Below are positions 35,403 through 44,355 of a stretch of 64,000 nt of DNA, in pieces. This stretch comes from PSRI01 sp041484195 (GTDB taxonomy: Bacteria; Bacteroidota; Bacteroidia; Chitinophagales; Chitinophagaceae). The stretch's first letter is position 1. Each line of letters begins with the position of its first letter. The DNA is taken from assembly GCA_041484195.1 (NCBI GenBank), contig JBGPHC010000004.1:139221-203220 (forward strand), in the 5' to 3' direction. A model generated the notes under the pieces. It did not search any database and was not told the origin of the DNA. It saw nothing but the letters and a program-made list of their open reading frames with translations. Position numbers and translations under genes: made by a program.

Positions 35403-37937
35403 TTAAGCTTCTGATTTCTCTTTCCTGCTCCCTTCTTTCAAAGTGAATCTCAATTTTGAATTTTCTTTGTCGAGGTCGGCGATCATCACATCACCCACTT
35501 TGATGCTCATATTCAGGATTTCCTCGGCCAGGGGATCTTCCAGGTATTTCTGAATGGCCCGGTGCAAAGGACGTGCGCCAAATTGCTGGTCATATCCTTT
35601 TTCGGCAATAAAGCTCTTCGCTTCTTCTGTCAGTTCCAAGGAGAATCCCAGGTTATTCAGCCTCTTCATCACACCCTTCATCAGTATATCAATGATCTGG
35701 AAGATATGTTCCCTCGTAAGGGTATTGAAGACCACTACATCGTCGATCCTATTGAGGAATTCGGGGCTGAATGTGCGCTTGAGCGCTTTTTCAATTACAG
35801 CCTTATTGTTTTCGTCGGTAGTTTGCTGCCTGGCCGCCGTGGCGAATCCAACGCCCTCACCAAAGTCCTTCAACTGGCGTACACCGATATTGGAGGTCAT
35901 AATGATCAGAGTGTTTTTGAAATCGACTTTCCTGCCAAGGCCGTCGGTTAACTGGCCATCGTCCAATACCTGCAAAAGGATATTGTAAATGTCGGGGTGC
36001 GCTTTTTCAATTTCATCGAGCAGCACTACCGAATAAGGTTTACGTCTAACCTTTTCTGTTAGCTGGCCACCTTCTTCATATCCCACGTATCCGGGAGGCG
36101 CGCCGATCAGACGGCTCACCGTGAATTTTTCCATGTATTCGCTCATGTCGATACGGATCAGGGAATCGTCTGAATCGAACATATACCTCGCCAGGGCCCT
36201 CGCCAATTCCGTTTTACCAACGCCGGTTGGTCCCAGGAAAATGAATGATCCAATGGGTTTCTTGGGATCTTTCAGGCCTACGCGGTTACGCTGTATGGCC
36301 TTGACCACAACCTGAATGGCCTGCTCCTGTCCCACAACAGCGCTCTTGAGGTCATCAGCCATTCTCCTGAGTTTTTCCGTTTCTGCCTGGACCATTCTCT
36401 TCACGGGAATGCCCGTCATCATACTCACTACTTCGGCTATGGCTTCTTCGTCTATTGGATAGCGTTTGTGTTTACTTTCTTCTTCCCAATGCGCTTTGGC
36501 CTTTTCCAAATCTTCCTGCAGGCGTTTTTCGTTGTCCCGGAGTGAAGCGGCTTCTTCGAAACGCTGGCTTTTCACCACTTTGTTTTTTTCCTGTTTGATG
36601 TCCTCTATCTTTTTCTCCAGGTCAACGATCTCCGGGGGCACGTTAATATTCTTCAGATGCACCCTCGCTCCTACTTCATCCATCACATCAATCGCCTTGT
36701 CGGGCAGAAGCCTGTCAGTCACATAGCGATCGCTCAACTTCACGCAGGCGTCTATGGCTTCTTCGGAATAGGTGACATTATGATATTCTTCGTATTTGGT
36801 TTTAATGTTCTGCAGGATCTGAATGGTTTCCTCCACGCTGGGAGGATCTACCATCACCTTCTGGAAACGGCGGTCGAGTGCTCCGTCCTTCTCGATATAC
36901 ATCCTGTATTCATCCAGGGTGGATGCACCGATGCATTGCAATTCTCCCCTGGCCAATGCCGGTTTGAATATGTTGGAAGCATCGAGCGATCCGCTGGCGC
37001 CACCGGCACCCACGATTGTATGGATTTCATCAATGAACAGGATCACGTCGCGGTTTTTTTCCAGCTCATTCATGATGGCTTTCATTCTTTCTTCAAACTG
37101 CCCGCGATACTTGGTGCCTGCCACCAGCGCGGCAAGATCAAGTGACACCACGCGCTTATCAAATAGAACGCGTGACACTTTTCTCTGTACGATGCGTAGC
37201 GCCAGCCCTTCCACAATAGCGGTCTTACCAACTCCCGGTTCCCCGATAAGAATGGGGTTGTTCTTCTTACGCCGGGAGAGTATCTGAGAAACCCTTTCAA
37301 TCTCTTCTTCTCTTCCTACAATCGGGTCGAGTGCGCCCATTTCTGCCAACCTCGTAATATCCCTGCCGAAATTATCCAGCACCGGAGTCTTACTCTTGGC
37401 ATTGCCGGATTGTCCTGATTTGGATTTTTGCTGATAGCTTTTTTTCTCTTCATCAAAATCATCATCAGGATCATCGGTGTACTCGCTGCGCACATCATTA
37501 CTCTTCACCATGCCTAATTCATTTCTAAATAGGTCGTAGTCCACGTCGAATTGATTTAGAATTTGTGTAGCAATATTTTCCTTGTTCTTGAGAATCGAAA
37601 GCATCAGGTGCTCCGTCTCAACCGTAGGGCTCTTCAGAGCCTTGGCCTCTAGCACGGTTACCCGAATCACTTTCTCCGCTTGCTTGGTTAAGGGTAAACT
37701 ATTGATATTGGCAATATTCTTACCAGTCTTATCCTTTACTGCCAGCTCCACTTCCTTTCTCAACTCATACAAGTCCACGTTCAGGTTCTTCAAAATCTTC
37801 ACCGCCATATTTTCACCTTCACGTATCAATCCCAACAGTAAATGCTCCGTACCAATAAAATCATTCCCTAGTCTCAAAGCCTCCTCCCTGCTAAACGAAA
37901 TGATCTCTTTAACCTGGGCCGAAAAGTTATTATCCAT
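35403..37937 (-). CDS. clpC: ATP-dependent Clp protease ATP-binding subunit ClpC
   Basis: 844-residue AAA+ unfoldase that feeds proteins to ClpP. Two Clp-N repeats (about 1-145), a P loop GEPGVGKTA in AAA1, a coiled middle region with a UVR motif (VVKSQRFEEAASLRDNE), a second P loop GPTGVGKTE in AAA2, and the D2-small domain. The UVR motif and the short middle domain distinguish ClpC from the ClpB disaggregase. The C-terminus is short and charged. Single gene with its own terminator. Confidence 0.93.
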   Translation of the reverse strand: MDNNFSAQVKEIISFSREEALRLGNDFIGTEHLLLGLIREGENMAVKILKNLNVDLYELRKEVELAVKDKTGKNIANINSLPLTKQAEKVIRVTVLEAKALKSPTVETEHLMLSILKNKENIATQILNQFDVDYDLFRNELGMVKSNDVRSEYTDDPDDDFDEEKKSYQQKSKSGQSGNAKSKTPVLDNFGRDITRLAEMGALDPIVGREEEIERVSQILSRRKKNNPILIGEPGVGKTAIVEGLALRIVQRKVSRVLFDKRVVSLDLAALVAGTKYRGQFEERMKAIMNELEKNRDVILFIDEIHTIVGAGGASGSLDASNIFKPALARGELQCIGASTLDEYRMYIEKDGALDRRFQKVMVDPPSVEETIQILQNIKTKYEEYHNVTYSEEAIDACVKLSDRYVTDRLLPDKAIDVMDEVGARVHLKNINVPPEIVDLEKKIEDIKQEKNKVVKSQRFEEAASLRDNEKRLQEDLEKAKAHWEEESKHKRYPIDEEAIAEVVSMMTGIPVKRMVQAETEKLRRMADDLKSAVVGQEQAIQVVVKAIQRNRVGLKDPKKPIGSFIFLGPTGVGKTELARALARYMFDSDDSLIRIDMSEYMEKFTVSRLIGAPPGYVGYEEGGQLTEKVRRKPYSVVLLDEIEKAHPDIYNILLQVLDDGQLTDGLGRKVDFKNTLIIMTSNIGVRQLKDFGEGVGFATAARQQTTDENNKAVIEKALKRTFSPEFLNRIDDVVVFNTLTREHIFQIIDILMKGVMKRLNNLGFSLELTEEAKSFIAEKGYDQQFGARPLHRAIQKYLEDPLAEEILNMSIKVGDVMIADLDKENSKLRFTLKEGSRKEKSEA

Positions 37938-38162
37938 TTAAATTGAATTTATTTTGACACAATACAATAATAACGAATATTTTTGACTTCTGATTACTAG
38001 AACATTGCAGGAGAGCATATTATTGTGTGGCTGGCAACAGTTTATCAACTAAGTTCCCGCCGGCCTCCATTCGTCCCCGTAAACCTGACCAACCGGCTTT
38101 TAAGCAGGTTGACATCCGGACTGAATCCTGCAAAAATCCAAATAAACATAGTCGCATCTCCC

Positions 38163-38543
38163 ATGAATGTCAAAATCAATACCAAGGAGAAATTCCATGT
38201 CATAACGCTGAATGTTCCCGTTTTGGCTGCTAATATGACAGAAGATTTGACGCGATTGTTCCTGAATTGCATTCAAAATCCTGTTAAAAACATAATTCTT
38301 AACATGGAGCATGTGAAGGAGTCAGACCCCGGCATTGGAACTTTTCTGCTTTCTGAACAAGAAAAAGCCAATGAAAACAAACGGTCTTTCGTAATATGCA
38401 AGCTTCGGCCGGAAGTTGAAAAAATGCTGGGGAATGCTGAATTGACGAAAAGACTGAATATAACGCCTACTGAGAGTGAAGCATGGGATATGGTGCAATT
38501 TGAAGAATTAGAGAGAGAGATGATGAAAGGAGAAGAAAATTGA
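38163..38543 (+). CDS. STAS-domain protein upstream of RNase Z
   Basis: 126 residues from MNVKINTKEKFHVITLNV. A single STAS domain (VKNIILNMEHVKESDPGIGTFLLSEQEKA region) like anti-sigma-factor antagonists; the usual phosphorylated Ser position reads SDPGIG. The C-terminus is charged. A STAS gene before rnz is familiar in Bacteroidota. No kinase or anti-sigma partner is nearby, so the signalling role is unproven. The open frame runs 46 codons further upstream, but that part lacks domain similarity. Confidence 0.75.
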   Translation: MNVKINTKEKFHVITLNVPVLAANMTEDLTRLFLNCIQNPVKNIILNMEHVKESDPGIGTFLLSEQEKANENKRSFVICKLRPEVEKMLGNAELTKRLNITPTESEAWDMVQFEELEREMMKGEEN

Positions 38544-38806
38544 ACCTGCAAAATCTCCTGACTTCGGGAAACAGGAATTGAAATCCTGTTTGGGAAACGC
38601 CTCCGGGAAAAGACGATACATTTTGTTTGCGGGGTGAACTCTTTAATCCTTTATTGAAAGGAAAGTTTTGAAATACGAAATCCCCCGCGGCTGAATTAGT
38701 ATTAAGAGCTAATGTTGCCTCCTTAACCAGACATTCTTTTTGCCAGGGATTATTTCTATTTCAGATAATTTTGATTTTTGATTTGGAATTTTAAATTGAA
38801 CAAATC

Positions 38807-39709
38807 GTGTTTGCACTGACCATATTAGGCAATAATTCGGCCTTGCCCATGCACGACAGGCACCCGACCTCCCAACTGGTGACCTATGATGAACATATGT
38901 TCCTTTTGGATTGTGGTGAAGGCACCCAGATTCAAATGAATCGTTACAAGATCCGGAGAAGCCGTGTCAAATACATCTTCATTTCCCATCTCCACGGCGA
39001 TCATTATTTTGGCCTGGCAGGACTGCTCAACAGTTATGGGCTGAACGGACGCACCGACGATCTCTGGCTTTTCGCGCCCGAAGCGCTGAAGGAAATACTC
39101 GACCTGCAATTCAAGGTTTCAGAAACCAGACTCCCTTATCAACTCCATTTTCACGCATTGAATGGAGAAGGCCTTCTTGTGGATGAAAAGAAATTGACGG
39201 TTAGCTCTTTCAAAGTGACGCACCGGATCCCCTGCTGGGGTTTTATTTTTAAGGAAAAAGAAAAGCAGAAGAAGCTGATCCCTGAAAAATTGCGCGAATA
39301 TTCGATTCCCACAGCTTTTTATCATTTCCTGAAAGAAGGGGAAGACTATATCACGAAGGACGGAAAGATCATCCGCAATGAATGGGTGACCCTGCAGGCT
39401 TCCCAACCCAGGAGTTACGCATACTGTGCTGACACGATCTACGACGAAAATATAATTTCAACCATCCGCGGCGCCGATCTGCTCTACCATGAAGCCACTT
39501 ATCTTGACGACCTGAAAGAAAGAGCAGCCATCCGGTTCCATTCCACTTCCCGGCAGGCTGCCACCATCGCGCTGAAGGCACATGCCGGCAAATTGCTATT
39601 GGGTCATTTCAGCAGCAAATATGAAAAGCTGGATGATTTCCTCTTGGAAGCTTCAAGTATATTTCCCAATGTGGAATTAGCAACAGAAGGCGTTACCTAT
39701 CGCATCTAG
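38807..39709 (+). CDS. rnz: Ribonuclease Z
   Basis: 300 residues. It cuts the 3' trailer of tRNA precursors, which matters here because the tRNA in this window lacks an encoded CCA. Metallo-beta-lactamase fold: LLDCGEGTQIQM, zinc motif HLHGDH, GFIFKEKEKQ exosite-like region, YCADTIYDE and LLGHFSSKY. The start is GTG (38807-38809); the conserved FALTILGNNSALP follows it at once. The 263-base gap after the STAS gene holds no other feature I can identify. Confidence 0.93.
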   Translation: MFALTILGNNSALPMHDRHPTSQLVTYDEHMFLLDCGEGTQIQMNRYKIRRSRVKYIFISHLHGDHYFGLAGLLNSYGLNGRTDDLWLFAPEALKEILDLQFKVSETRLPYQLHFHALNGEGLLVDEKKLTVSSFKVTHRIPCWGFIFKEKEKQKKLIPEKLREYSIPTAFYHFLKEGEDYITKDGKIIRNEWVTLQASQPRSYAYCADTIYDENIISTIRGADLLYHEATYLDDLKERAAIRFHSTSRQAATIALKAHAGKLLLGHFSSKYEKLDDFLLEASSIFPNVELATEGVTYRI

Positions 39710-39711
39710 CC

Positions 39712-39736
39712 GCATTTTTTAAATGCATCTGCATTT
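39712..39736. terminator. Overlapping inverted repeats between rnz and dapA
   Basis: GCATTT/AAATGC (39712-39726) and AAATGCA/TGCATTT (39721-39736) overlap and could form alternative hairpins between the convergent rnz and dapA. Neither has a clean T tract after it, so termination is only a guess. Confidence 0.35.
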
Positions 39737-39746
39737 CCCGGGAAGC

Positions 39747-40634
39747 TTAGGGCAGAGTCTTGATGTATTCCCGCATTTTGAGTTGGAGTGGTTCGCTCAA
39801 TGGCACCAGTGGCAGGCGGACTATGTTTTCAATAAGTCCCAATTCGGCGAGAAATGCCTTCACTCCAGCCGGATTGTTTTCGCAAAACAATAATTCATAA
39901 GCCGCGATCATCGAATCATTCAAATCCCTGGCCTCCTTGAAATCGCCTTCAAGGCTCAGGCGCACCATGGCTGAGAATTTCGATGGCAGGCAATTGGCCG
40001 CAACGCTGATCACGCCGTCCATTCCGCACGCGATCTGGGGCAGGGCCAGGGCATCATCTCCGCTCACCACCAGGAAGTCTTCGGGTCTGTCTCTGAGGAT
40101 CAGCATGCATTGGGCCAAATCACCGCTGGCTTCCTTGATACCGGCGATATTGGGTACCTCGTTGGCAAGGCGGATGGTGGTAGCCGCCGCAATATTGCGG
40201 CCGGTTCTGCCAGGCACATTATAGAGCAGTATGGGTTTCGGTGAAGCTTTGGCCAAGGCCTGGTAATGAAAAAAGAGTCCTTCCTGTGAGGGTTTGCTGT
40301 AATAGGGACTGGCACTCAGCACTGCCACGGCCTTGTCAAGAGGGAATGTTTCGAGGTCCCCGATCAGATCGTGCGTGTTATTGCCACCGATACCCACTAC
40401 TACGGGTATGCGCTTATTCACTTTTTCGTAAGTGAAGTTGATGATATCCTTCTTTTCTTCCTTGCTCAACGTGGGGGTTTCACCGGTGGTTCCCAGCGTA
40501 ACCAGGTATTCCACTCCGTTTTCAATGACAAAATTTATCATGCGTTCGAGCGCGGTATAGTCCACTTCGTAGTTCGCTTTGAAGGGTGTAACCAGGGCCA
40601 CACCGGTACCGCCGAGTTGAGTTCTGAGAGACAT
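39747..40634 (-). CDS. dapA: 4-hydroxy-tetrahydrodipicolinate synthase
   Basis: 295 residues. It condenses pyruvate with aspartate semialdehyde in the lysine/diaminopimelate pathway. Motifs: GTTGETPTLSKEE, the Tyr in LLYNVPGRTGRN and the Schiff-base Lys in IAGIKEASGD, all on a (beta/alpha)8 barrel. Length is normal. It follows accA in the same direction with 71 bases between. Confidence 0.95.
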   Translation of the reverse strand: MSLRTQLGGTGVALVTPFKANYEVDYTALERMINFVIENGVEYLVTLGTTGETPTLSKEEKKDIINFTYEKVNKRIPVVVGIGGNNTHDLIGDLETFPLDKAVAVLSASPYYSKPSQEGLFFHYQALAKASPKPILLYNVPGRTGRNIAAATTIRLANEVPNIAGIKEASGDLAQCMLILRDRPEDFLVVSGDDALALPQIACGMDGVISVAANCLPSKFSAMVRLSLEGDFKEARDLNDSMIAAYELLFCENNPAGVKAFLAELGLIENIVRLPLVPLSEPLQLKMREYIKTLP

Positions 40635-40705
40635 TATTATTGATTGAAATTTGTGATATTGATAAAGGTTGGTAATTCGCAGACCGCCGCTCCTGATTCA
40701 GGGTC

Positions 40706-41701
40706 TTAGCTACGCATCTCGTCTTCTTCCACTTCTTCCCAAAATCCCATCTTACTGAATTTCGCGATGCGCTGCCTTACTCTTTCCTCCGCCGGGATCG
40801 CCTTGACTTCCTCGATCACTTTCAGGAGATGCGATTTGAGGATAGCGGCTGCTTCATCGTAATTCCAGTGCGCGCCACCCAGGGGTTCGTGTATGATGGC
40901 ATCCACCAGTCCGAACTTGAGCATGTGTTCGGGTGTGAGCTTGAGTTCTTCGGCGGCTTTTTCCTTCATGTCCCAACTGCGCCATAAAATGGAACTGCAG
41001 CTTTCGGGGGAGATGACTGTGTACCAGGTATTTTCCATCATCAACACCCGGTCGCCCACGCCGATCCCCAATGCTCCGCCACTGGCGCCCTCACCGATGA
41101 TCACGCAAATAACGGGAACCTTTAGGCGAATCATTTCAAAAATATTCCTGGCAATGGCCTCACCCTGACCTCTTTCTTCCGCTTCAATGCCGGGAAAGGC
41201 CCCGGGAGTATCTATCAATGTCACGATGGGCTTGTTGAATTTCTCGGCCAGTTTCATAAGCCTGAGCGCCTTCCTGTATCCTTCAGGATTGGCCATCCCG
41301 AAATTTCTCATGGTCCTCATTTTGGTATTGGCGCCTTTCTGCTGGCCAACAAACATCACTGTGTGCCCGCCCAATTGAGCGAATCCTCCTACCATGGCCT
41401 TGTCGTCTTTCACGTGCCGGTCTCCATGCAGTTCCACAAAATCCGTCGACATTCTCTTGATATAAGAAAGGGTGTAGGGTCTGTCTGGATGACGGCTCAT
41501 CTGCACTTTTTGCCATGCAGTAAGATGCTGGGTGATCTCTTTCCGTTTTTCCAGGATCGATTGTTCCAATTGCTGTATGGCATTTGAATAATCAACTTTT
41601 TGATTCTTCTCTGCCATATGCCGGAGTTGTTCTACCTGGTCGAATAATTCCTTTATTGGTTTTTCAAATTCGAGGAATTGTCTCTGTTTTAATTCTGGCA
41701 T
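40706..41701 (-). CDS. accA: Acetyl-CoA carboxylase carboxyltransferase subunit alpha
   Basis: 331 residues. Alpha half of the carboxyltransferase that makes malonyl-CoA for fatty acid synthesis; the beta half (accD) is not in the window. Motifs: SRHPDRPYTLSYI, VELHGDRHVKDDKAMVGG, TLIDTPGAFPGIEAEERGQGEA (shortened here), EGASGGALGIGVGD. The N-terminal helix (FEKPIKELFDQVEQLR) is typical. dapA follows on the same strand. Confidence 0.95.
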   Translation of the reverse strand: MPELKQRQFLEFEKPIKELFDQVEQLRHMAEKNQKVDYSNAIQQLEQSILEKRKEITQHLTAWQKVQMSRHPDRPYTLSYIKRMSTDFVELHGDRHVKDDKAMVGGFAQLGGHTVMFVGQQKGANTKMRTMRNFGMANPEGYRKALRLMKLAEKFNKPIVTLIDTPGAFPGIEAEERGQGEAIARNIFEMIRLKVPVICVIIGEGASGGALGIGVGDRVLMMENTWYTVISPESCSSILWRSWDMKEKAAEELKLTPEHMLKFGLVDAIIHEPLGGAHWNYDEAAAILKSHLLKVIEEVKAIPAEERVRQRIAKFSKMGFWEEVEEDEMRS

Positions 41702-42138
41702 GTGCGCTGCACTTAGTATGCAGGCAGCAAATTTATGATTTAAAGCGGAAAATCAGTCGAATCTCAAAATCGGGTTGAAATCGTATAAAGCAGTGACAGC
41801 AAGTAATTTGAAACTGATTTTAGGAATGGAAGCTACTTTCATGATATTCTCATGCTAATTCAAAACTGGCTTCCGGATTTTGAATGGAGCCTTCATTTCC
41901 GGTTTATTTCACAGATATTCCAAGGTTTTCCCCAGTTTTCAAGAATGTCTCAAATTAAGTTCCCGTTCAGAATTGTTCCAACATCATCCCCGAATGATTC
42001 AATTGCATCCTTTTGCGGGGGAGAAACCTGACCAAAATCAACTTTTATAAACGAATAAGTCATAAGGTTGGTGGGAGGGTGAGTATATTTTTGTTAAAGG
42101 CGGAAAATAGATCATCTATCACCATAAATTTTTAAGCG
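41702..42138. other. Intergenic region with regulatory sites for Hsp20
   Basis: 437 bases between the divergent accA and Hsp20 genes. The right part holds the Hsp20 promoter. A further palindromic TGACCAAAATCA (42029-42040, TGA-N6-TCA) is centred 58.5 bases before the end of the -7 element, 22 bases (two helical turns) upstream of the class II position. The rest shows no gene. Confidence 0.45.
42050..42093 (+). promoter_or_regulatory. Hsp20 promoter with half FNR-like site
   Basis: A perfect -7 element TATTTTTG (42086-42093). The 14 bases 42050-42063 end in GTCAT, the right half-site, at exactly the place seen in the other island promoters (centre 42056.5, 36.5 bases before the -7 edge). The left half (AACGA) is poor. 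No good TTTG at -33. Confidence 0.5.
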
Positions 42139-42594
42139 ATGCAAAACAATCTTGTAAGCGGCAAGAAGGTATCCCACCCTGTTGTTCCCTCTATGCTGGA
42201 CGCAGGCTGGTTTGACAAATTCTTCAATATGCCCGTTGATGAATTTTTTTCGAGTAAAATGACTAGCGTACCGGCTGTGAATATCTCTGAAAACGAAATA
42301 GAATTCCTGCTTACACTTGGAGTTCCTGGTTTGAGAAAAGAAGATTTCAAGATTGAGGTTGCGGATGGACTTCTTACCATCATGGCTGAAAAGTCCAAAG
42401 AAGAAAAAATCGGGAACCATCATTACAATCGGCGTGAATACAACTACAGCGCCTGGTCGAGAAGTTTCGCCATGCCAGAAAATTGCTTCACGGATAAAAT
42501 CAGGGCCGAATTCAAGAATGGAGAATTGATAGTAATCGTTCCAAAATCGGAAGACAGTGTTTCCGAAAATGTCAAAAAAATAGCCATTACCTAA
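42139..42594 (+). CDS. Hsp20/alpha-crystallin small heat-shock protein
   Basis: 151 residues. ATP-independent holdase that keeps damaged proteins soluble. The alpha-crystallin domain (about 52-150) has PAVNISENEIEFLLTLGVPG, FKIEVADGLLTIMAEK, SWSRSF-like YSAWSRSFAMPEN and the hydrophobic ELIVIVPK near the C-terminus. The N-terminal arm is short and hydrophobic. It opens the stress island. Confidence 0.93.
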   Translation: MQNNLVSGKKVSHPVVPSMLDAGWFDKFFNMPVDEFFSSKMTSVPAVNISENEIEFLLTLGVPGLRKEDFKIEVADGLLTIMAEKSKEEKIGNHHYNRREYNYSAWSRSFAMPENCFTDKIRAEFKNGELIVIVPKSEDSVSENVKKIAIT

Positions 42595-42761
42595 GAAGGA
42601 TTGCCCTATCCTTAGCCTTTGTGGAAACAAATCTCCATCTGAGACCATGTGATTAACAGCAAACCCTGAAGAGACGGTTTATTCAGGCGGAAAGAGTCGC
42701 CTTAAGAAATTTCGCTATGCATGGGAATTTGCCCTGCTTGACCCTAGAAAAGAGCAAAGAA

Positions 42762-43184
42762 ATGAACAATTTGAAATTAACAGTAGCAAGTGATAGCCAG
42801 CTCAGAGACCTGCAGCAGGATTTCAATGAGAGATTTCCTTTCCTGAAGATTGAATTCTATAGGAAAGACAGAAATGCCAAAGGCGACCGAAGTGGAAGTT
42901 CACCCCTTCCCTCCCACTTGAAAATCAAGGATATCAGCTATGATTTCAAGCCGGGCACAATTGAAGTAAATGAAGATATGCCGGTTGGTGAACTGGAAGA
43001 AAAGTTCCGGGATCTATTTAAGCTGTCGGTGCAGGTGTACCGAAAAAGCGGAGGGCTATGGCTGGAAACTACAAAGACCGACCGGTGGACCCTGAAAGAG
43101 CAAAATAATCATGGAATGGAAATTTCGAATATGGACCATTCTCAACGCCCGGGCGAGGAATTAGACCTGGACGCCTTTTCCTGA
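42762..43184 (+). CDS. Conserved hypothetical protein of the stress island
   Basis: 140 residues from MNNLKLTVASDSQLRDLQQDF. Features: RFPFLKIEFYRK, then a short strand pair (GTIEVNEDMPVGELEEKF) and QVYRKSGGLWLETTKTDRW with TLKEQN. I recognise the pattern (FPFLKIEF ... WLETT..D.WTL..QN) from unnamed Bacteroidota proteins but know of no function. It looks like a small soluble alpha/beta protein. It is 167 bases after Hsp20 on the same strand and may be co-transcribed. An earlier ATG (42717) would add 15 residues. Confidence 0.72.
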   Translation: MNNLKLTVASDSQLRDLQQDFNERFPFLKIEFYRKDRNAKGDRSGSSPLPSHLKIKDISYDFKPGTIEVNEDMPVGELEEKFRDLFKLSVQVYRKSGGLWLETTKTDRWTLKEQNNHGMEISNMDHSQRPGEELDLDAFS

Positions 43185-43190
43185 CCCCAT

Positions 43191-44249
43191 TTAGTACAGG
43201 AGGTTTTTCAGTTTTTCCAAATCCGTGATCCTGATCTTCCCATCCCTGATCTCAATTAACTTCTCTGATTTGAAATCACTCAGGGTGCGGATGAGCGATT
43301 CGGTGGCGGTTCCCACATAGTGGGCTATGTCTTCTCTGGAAATGTCAAGCGTTTCCCCATGCCCGTTAGTCTTGTTGAATTTTGAATGGATATCGGCAAG
43401 CGCTTTGGCTATTCTTTTTCTCAGTGATCCATAGGCGAGGCTGAGTAATCTTTCTTCCTTTTCCTGTACGTTTTGCGCAATCAGATTGATGAACCTCGAG
43501 GCGATATTCATATCCTTATAGATGACCGACAGAAATTCGTCTTTGGGGATCAATACTAGTTCGGCCTGCTCCAGCACTTCTGCCGTATCTTCATAGGTCT
43601 TGTTTTCCAGCAAGGGGAGGTAGCCGATAAAATCTCCTTCCGCATAAAGATTCGTAATATATTCCTTACCGTCTTCATGTATGCGTGAGGCTTTTATTTT
43701 GCCCTTCTTCAGGTAATACAGGTATTTGGGCCTCTTGCCCGCGGAGTATAGAGTCTGTTTCCTGGGTAATTCTTCTGTTTCGTAGGAATCCAGTTCCATC
43801 TTGACCAGACCCGATTCCCGGAGATCTTTCAGAAGATCATTGGCGCCTTTCTCATCCGCGGAATAGCGGGTATGCAGAATGTCATATTTCTTCAATCTGA
43901 CCTCGACGGCATTCAGCAATTCAATATCGTCAAAGGGTTTGGTGATATAGTCGTCGGCCCCCATTTCCATGCCCTTTCTAAAATCAATTCTTTCTGTTTT
44001 GGCAGTCAGAAAAATAAAAGGAATATATTCTGTAGCGGTATTTTTCTTGAGAAGGTGCAGTACACCATAACCATCCAGGTCGGGCATCATGATGTCGCAA
44101 ATGATCAGATCCGGTTTTTCTTTCAATGCAATTTCGACACCCTTTTTCCCATCCCCTGCTGCCAGCACGTGATAACCCGCAAGACTGAGAATCTCAGAAA
44201 TATTTTCCCGGATTGCATCATGGTCATCTATGATCAGGATTCTGCGCAT
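43191..44249 (-). CDS. Response regulator with CRP/FNR output domain
   Basis: 352 residues from MRRILIIDDHD. An N-terminal receiver domain (about 1-120) with the acidic pair in IIDDHD, the phospho-acceptor Asp in LIICDIMMPDLDG and Lys in FLTAKTE. A cNMP-binding-type beta-barrel (about 165-270: KKGKIKASRIHEDGKEY). A CRP-type winged helix at the end, whose recognition helix TATESLIRTL keeps the Glu and Arg (E..xR spacing as in CRP and FNR) that read a TGA half-site. There are no FNR-type cluster cysteines in the N-terminal region, so signal input is likely phosphorylation by the kinase directly upstream. Proposed regulator of the island's FNR-like sites (inference). Confidence 0.9.
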   Translation of the reverse strand: MRRILIIDDHDAIRENISEILSLAGYHVLAAGDGKKGVEIALKEKPDLIICDIMMPDLDGYGVLHLLKKNTATEYIPFIFLTAKTERIDFRKGMEMGADDYITKPFDDIELLNAVEVRLKKYDILHTRYSADEKGANDLLKDLRESGLVKMELDSYETEELPRKQTLYSAGKRPKYLYYLKKGKIKASRIHEDGKEYITNLYAEGDFIGYLPLLENKTYEDTAEVLEQAELVLIPKDEFLSVIYKDMNIASRFINLIAQNVQEKEERLLSLAYGSLRKRIAKALADIHSKFNKTNGHGETLDISREDIAHYVGTATESLIRTLSDFKSEKLIEIRDGKIRITDLEKLKNLLY

Positions 44250-44355
44250 ACGACACAAATTAATTTAGCAAGATAACACAAAAAAGGTTCAGGAATTGCC
44301 AAGGATCTTCATTTTTTGAAATGGATTTGGTAGTTTTTTTACATGGCTCAGAGCT

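Noticed and set aside
42112..42648. A 178-codon frame opposite Hsp20
   Set aside because: It is the antisense shadow of a strong alpha-crystallin gene and has no recognisable domain.
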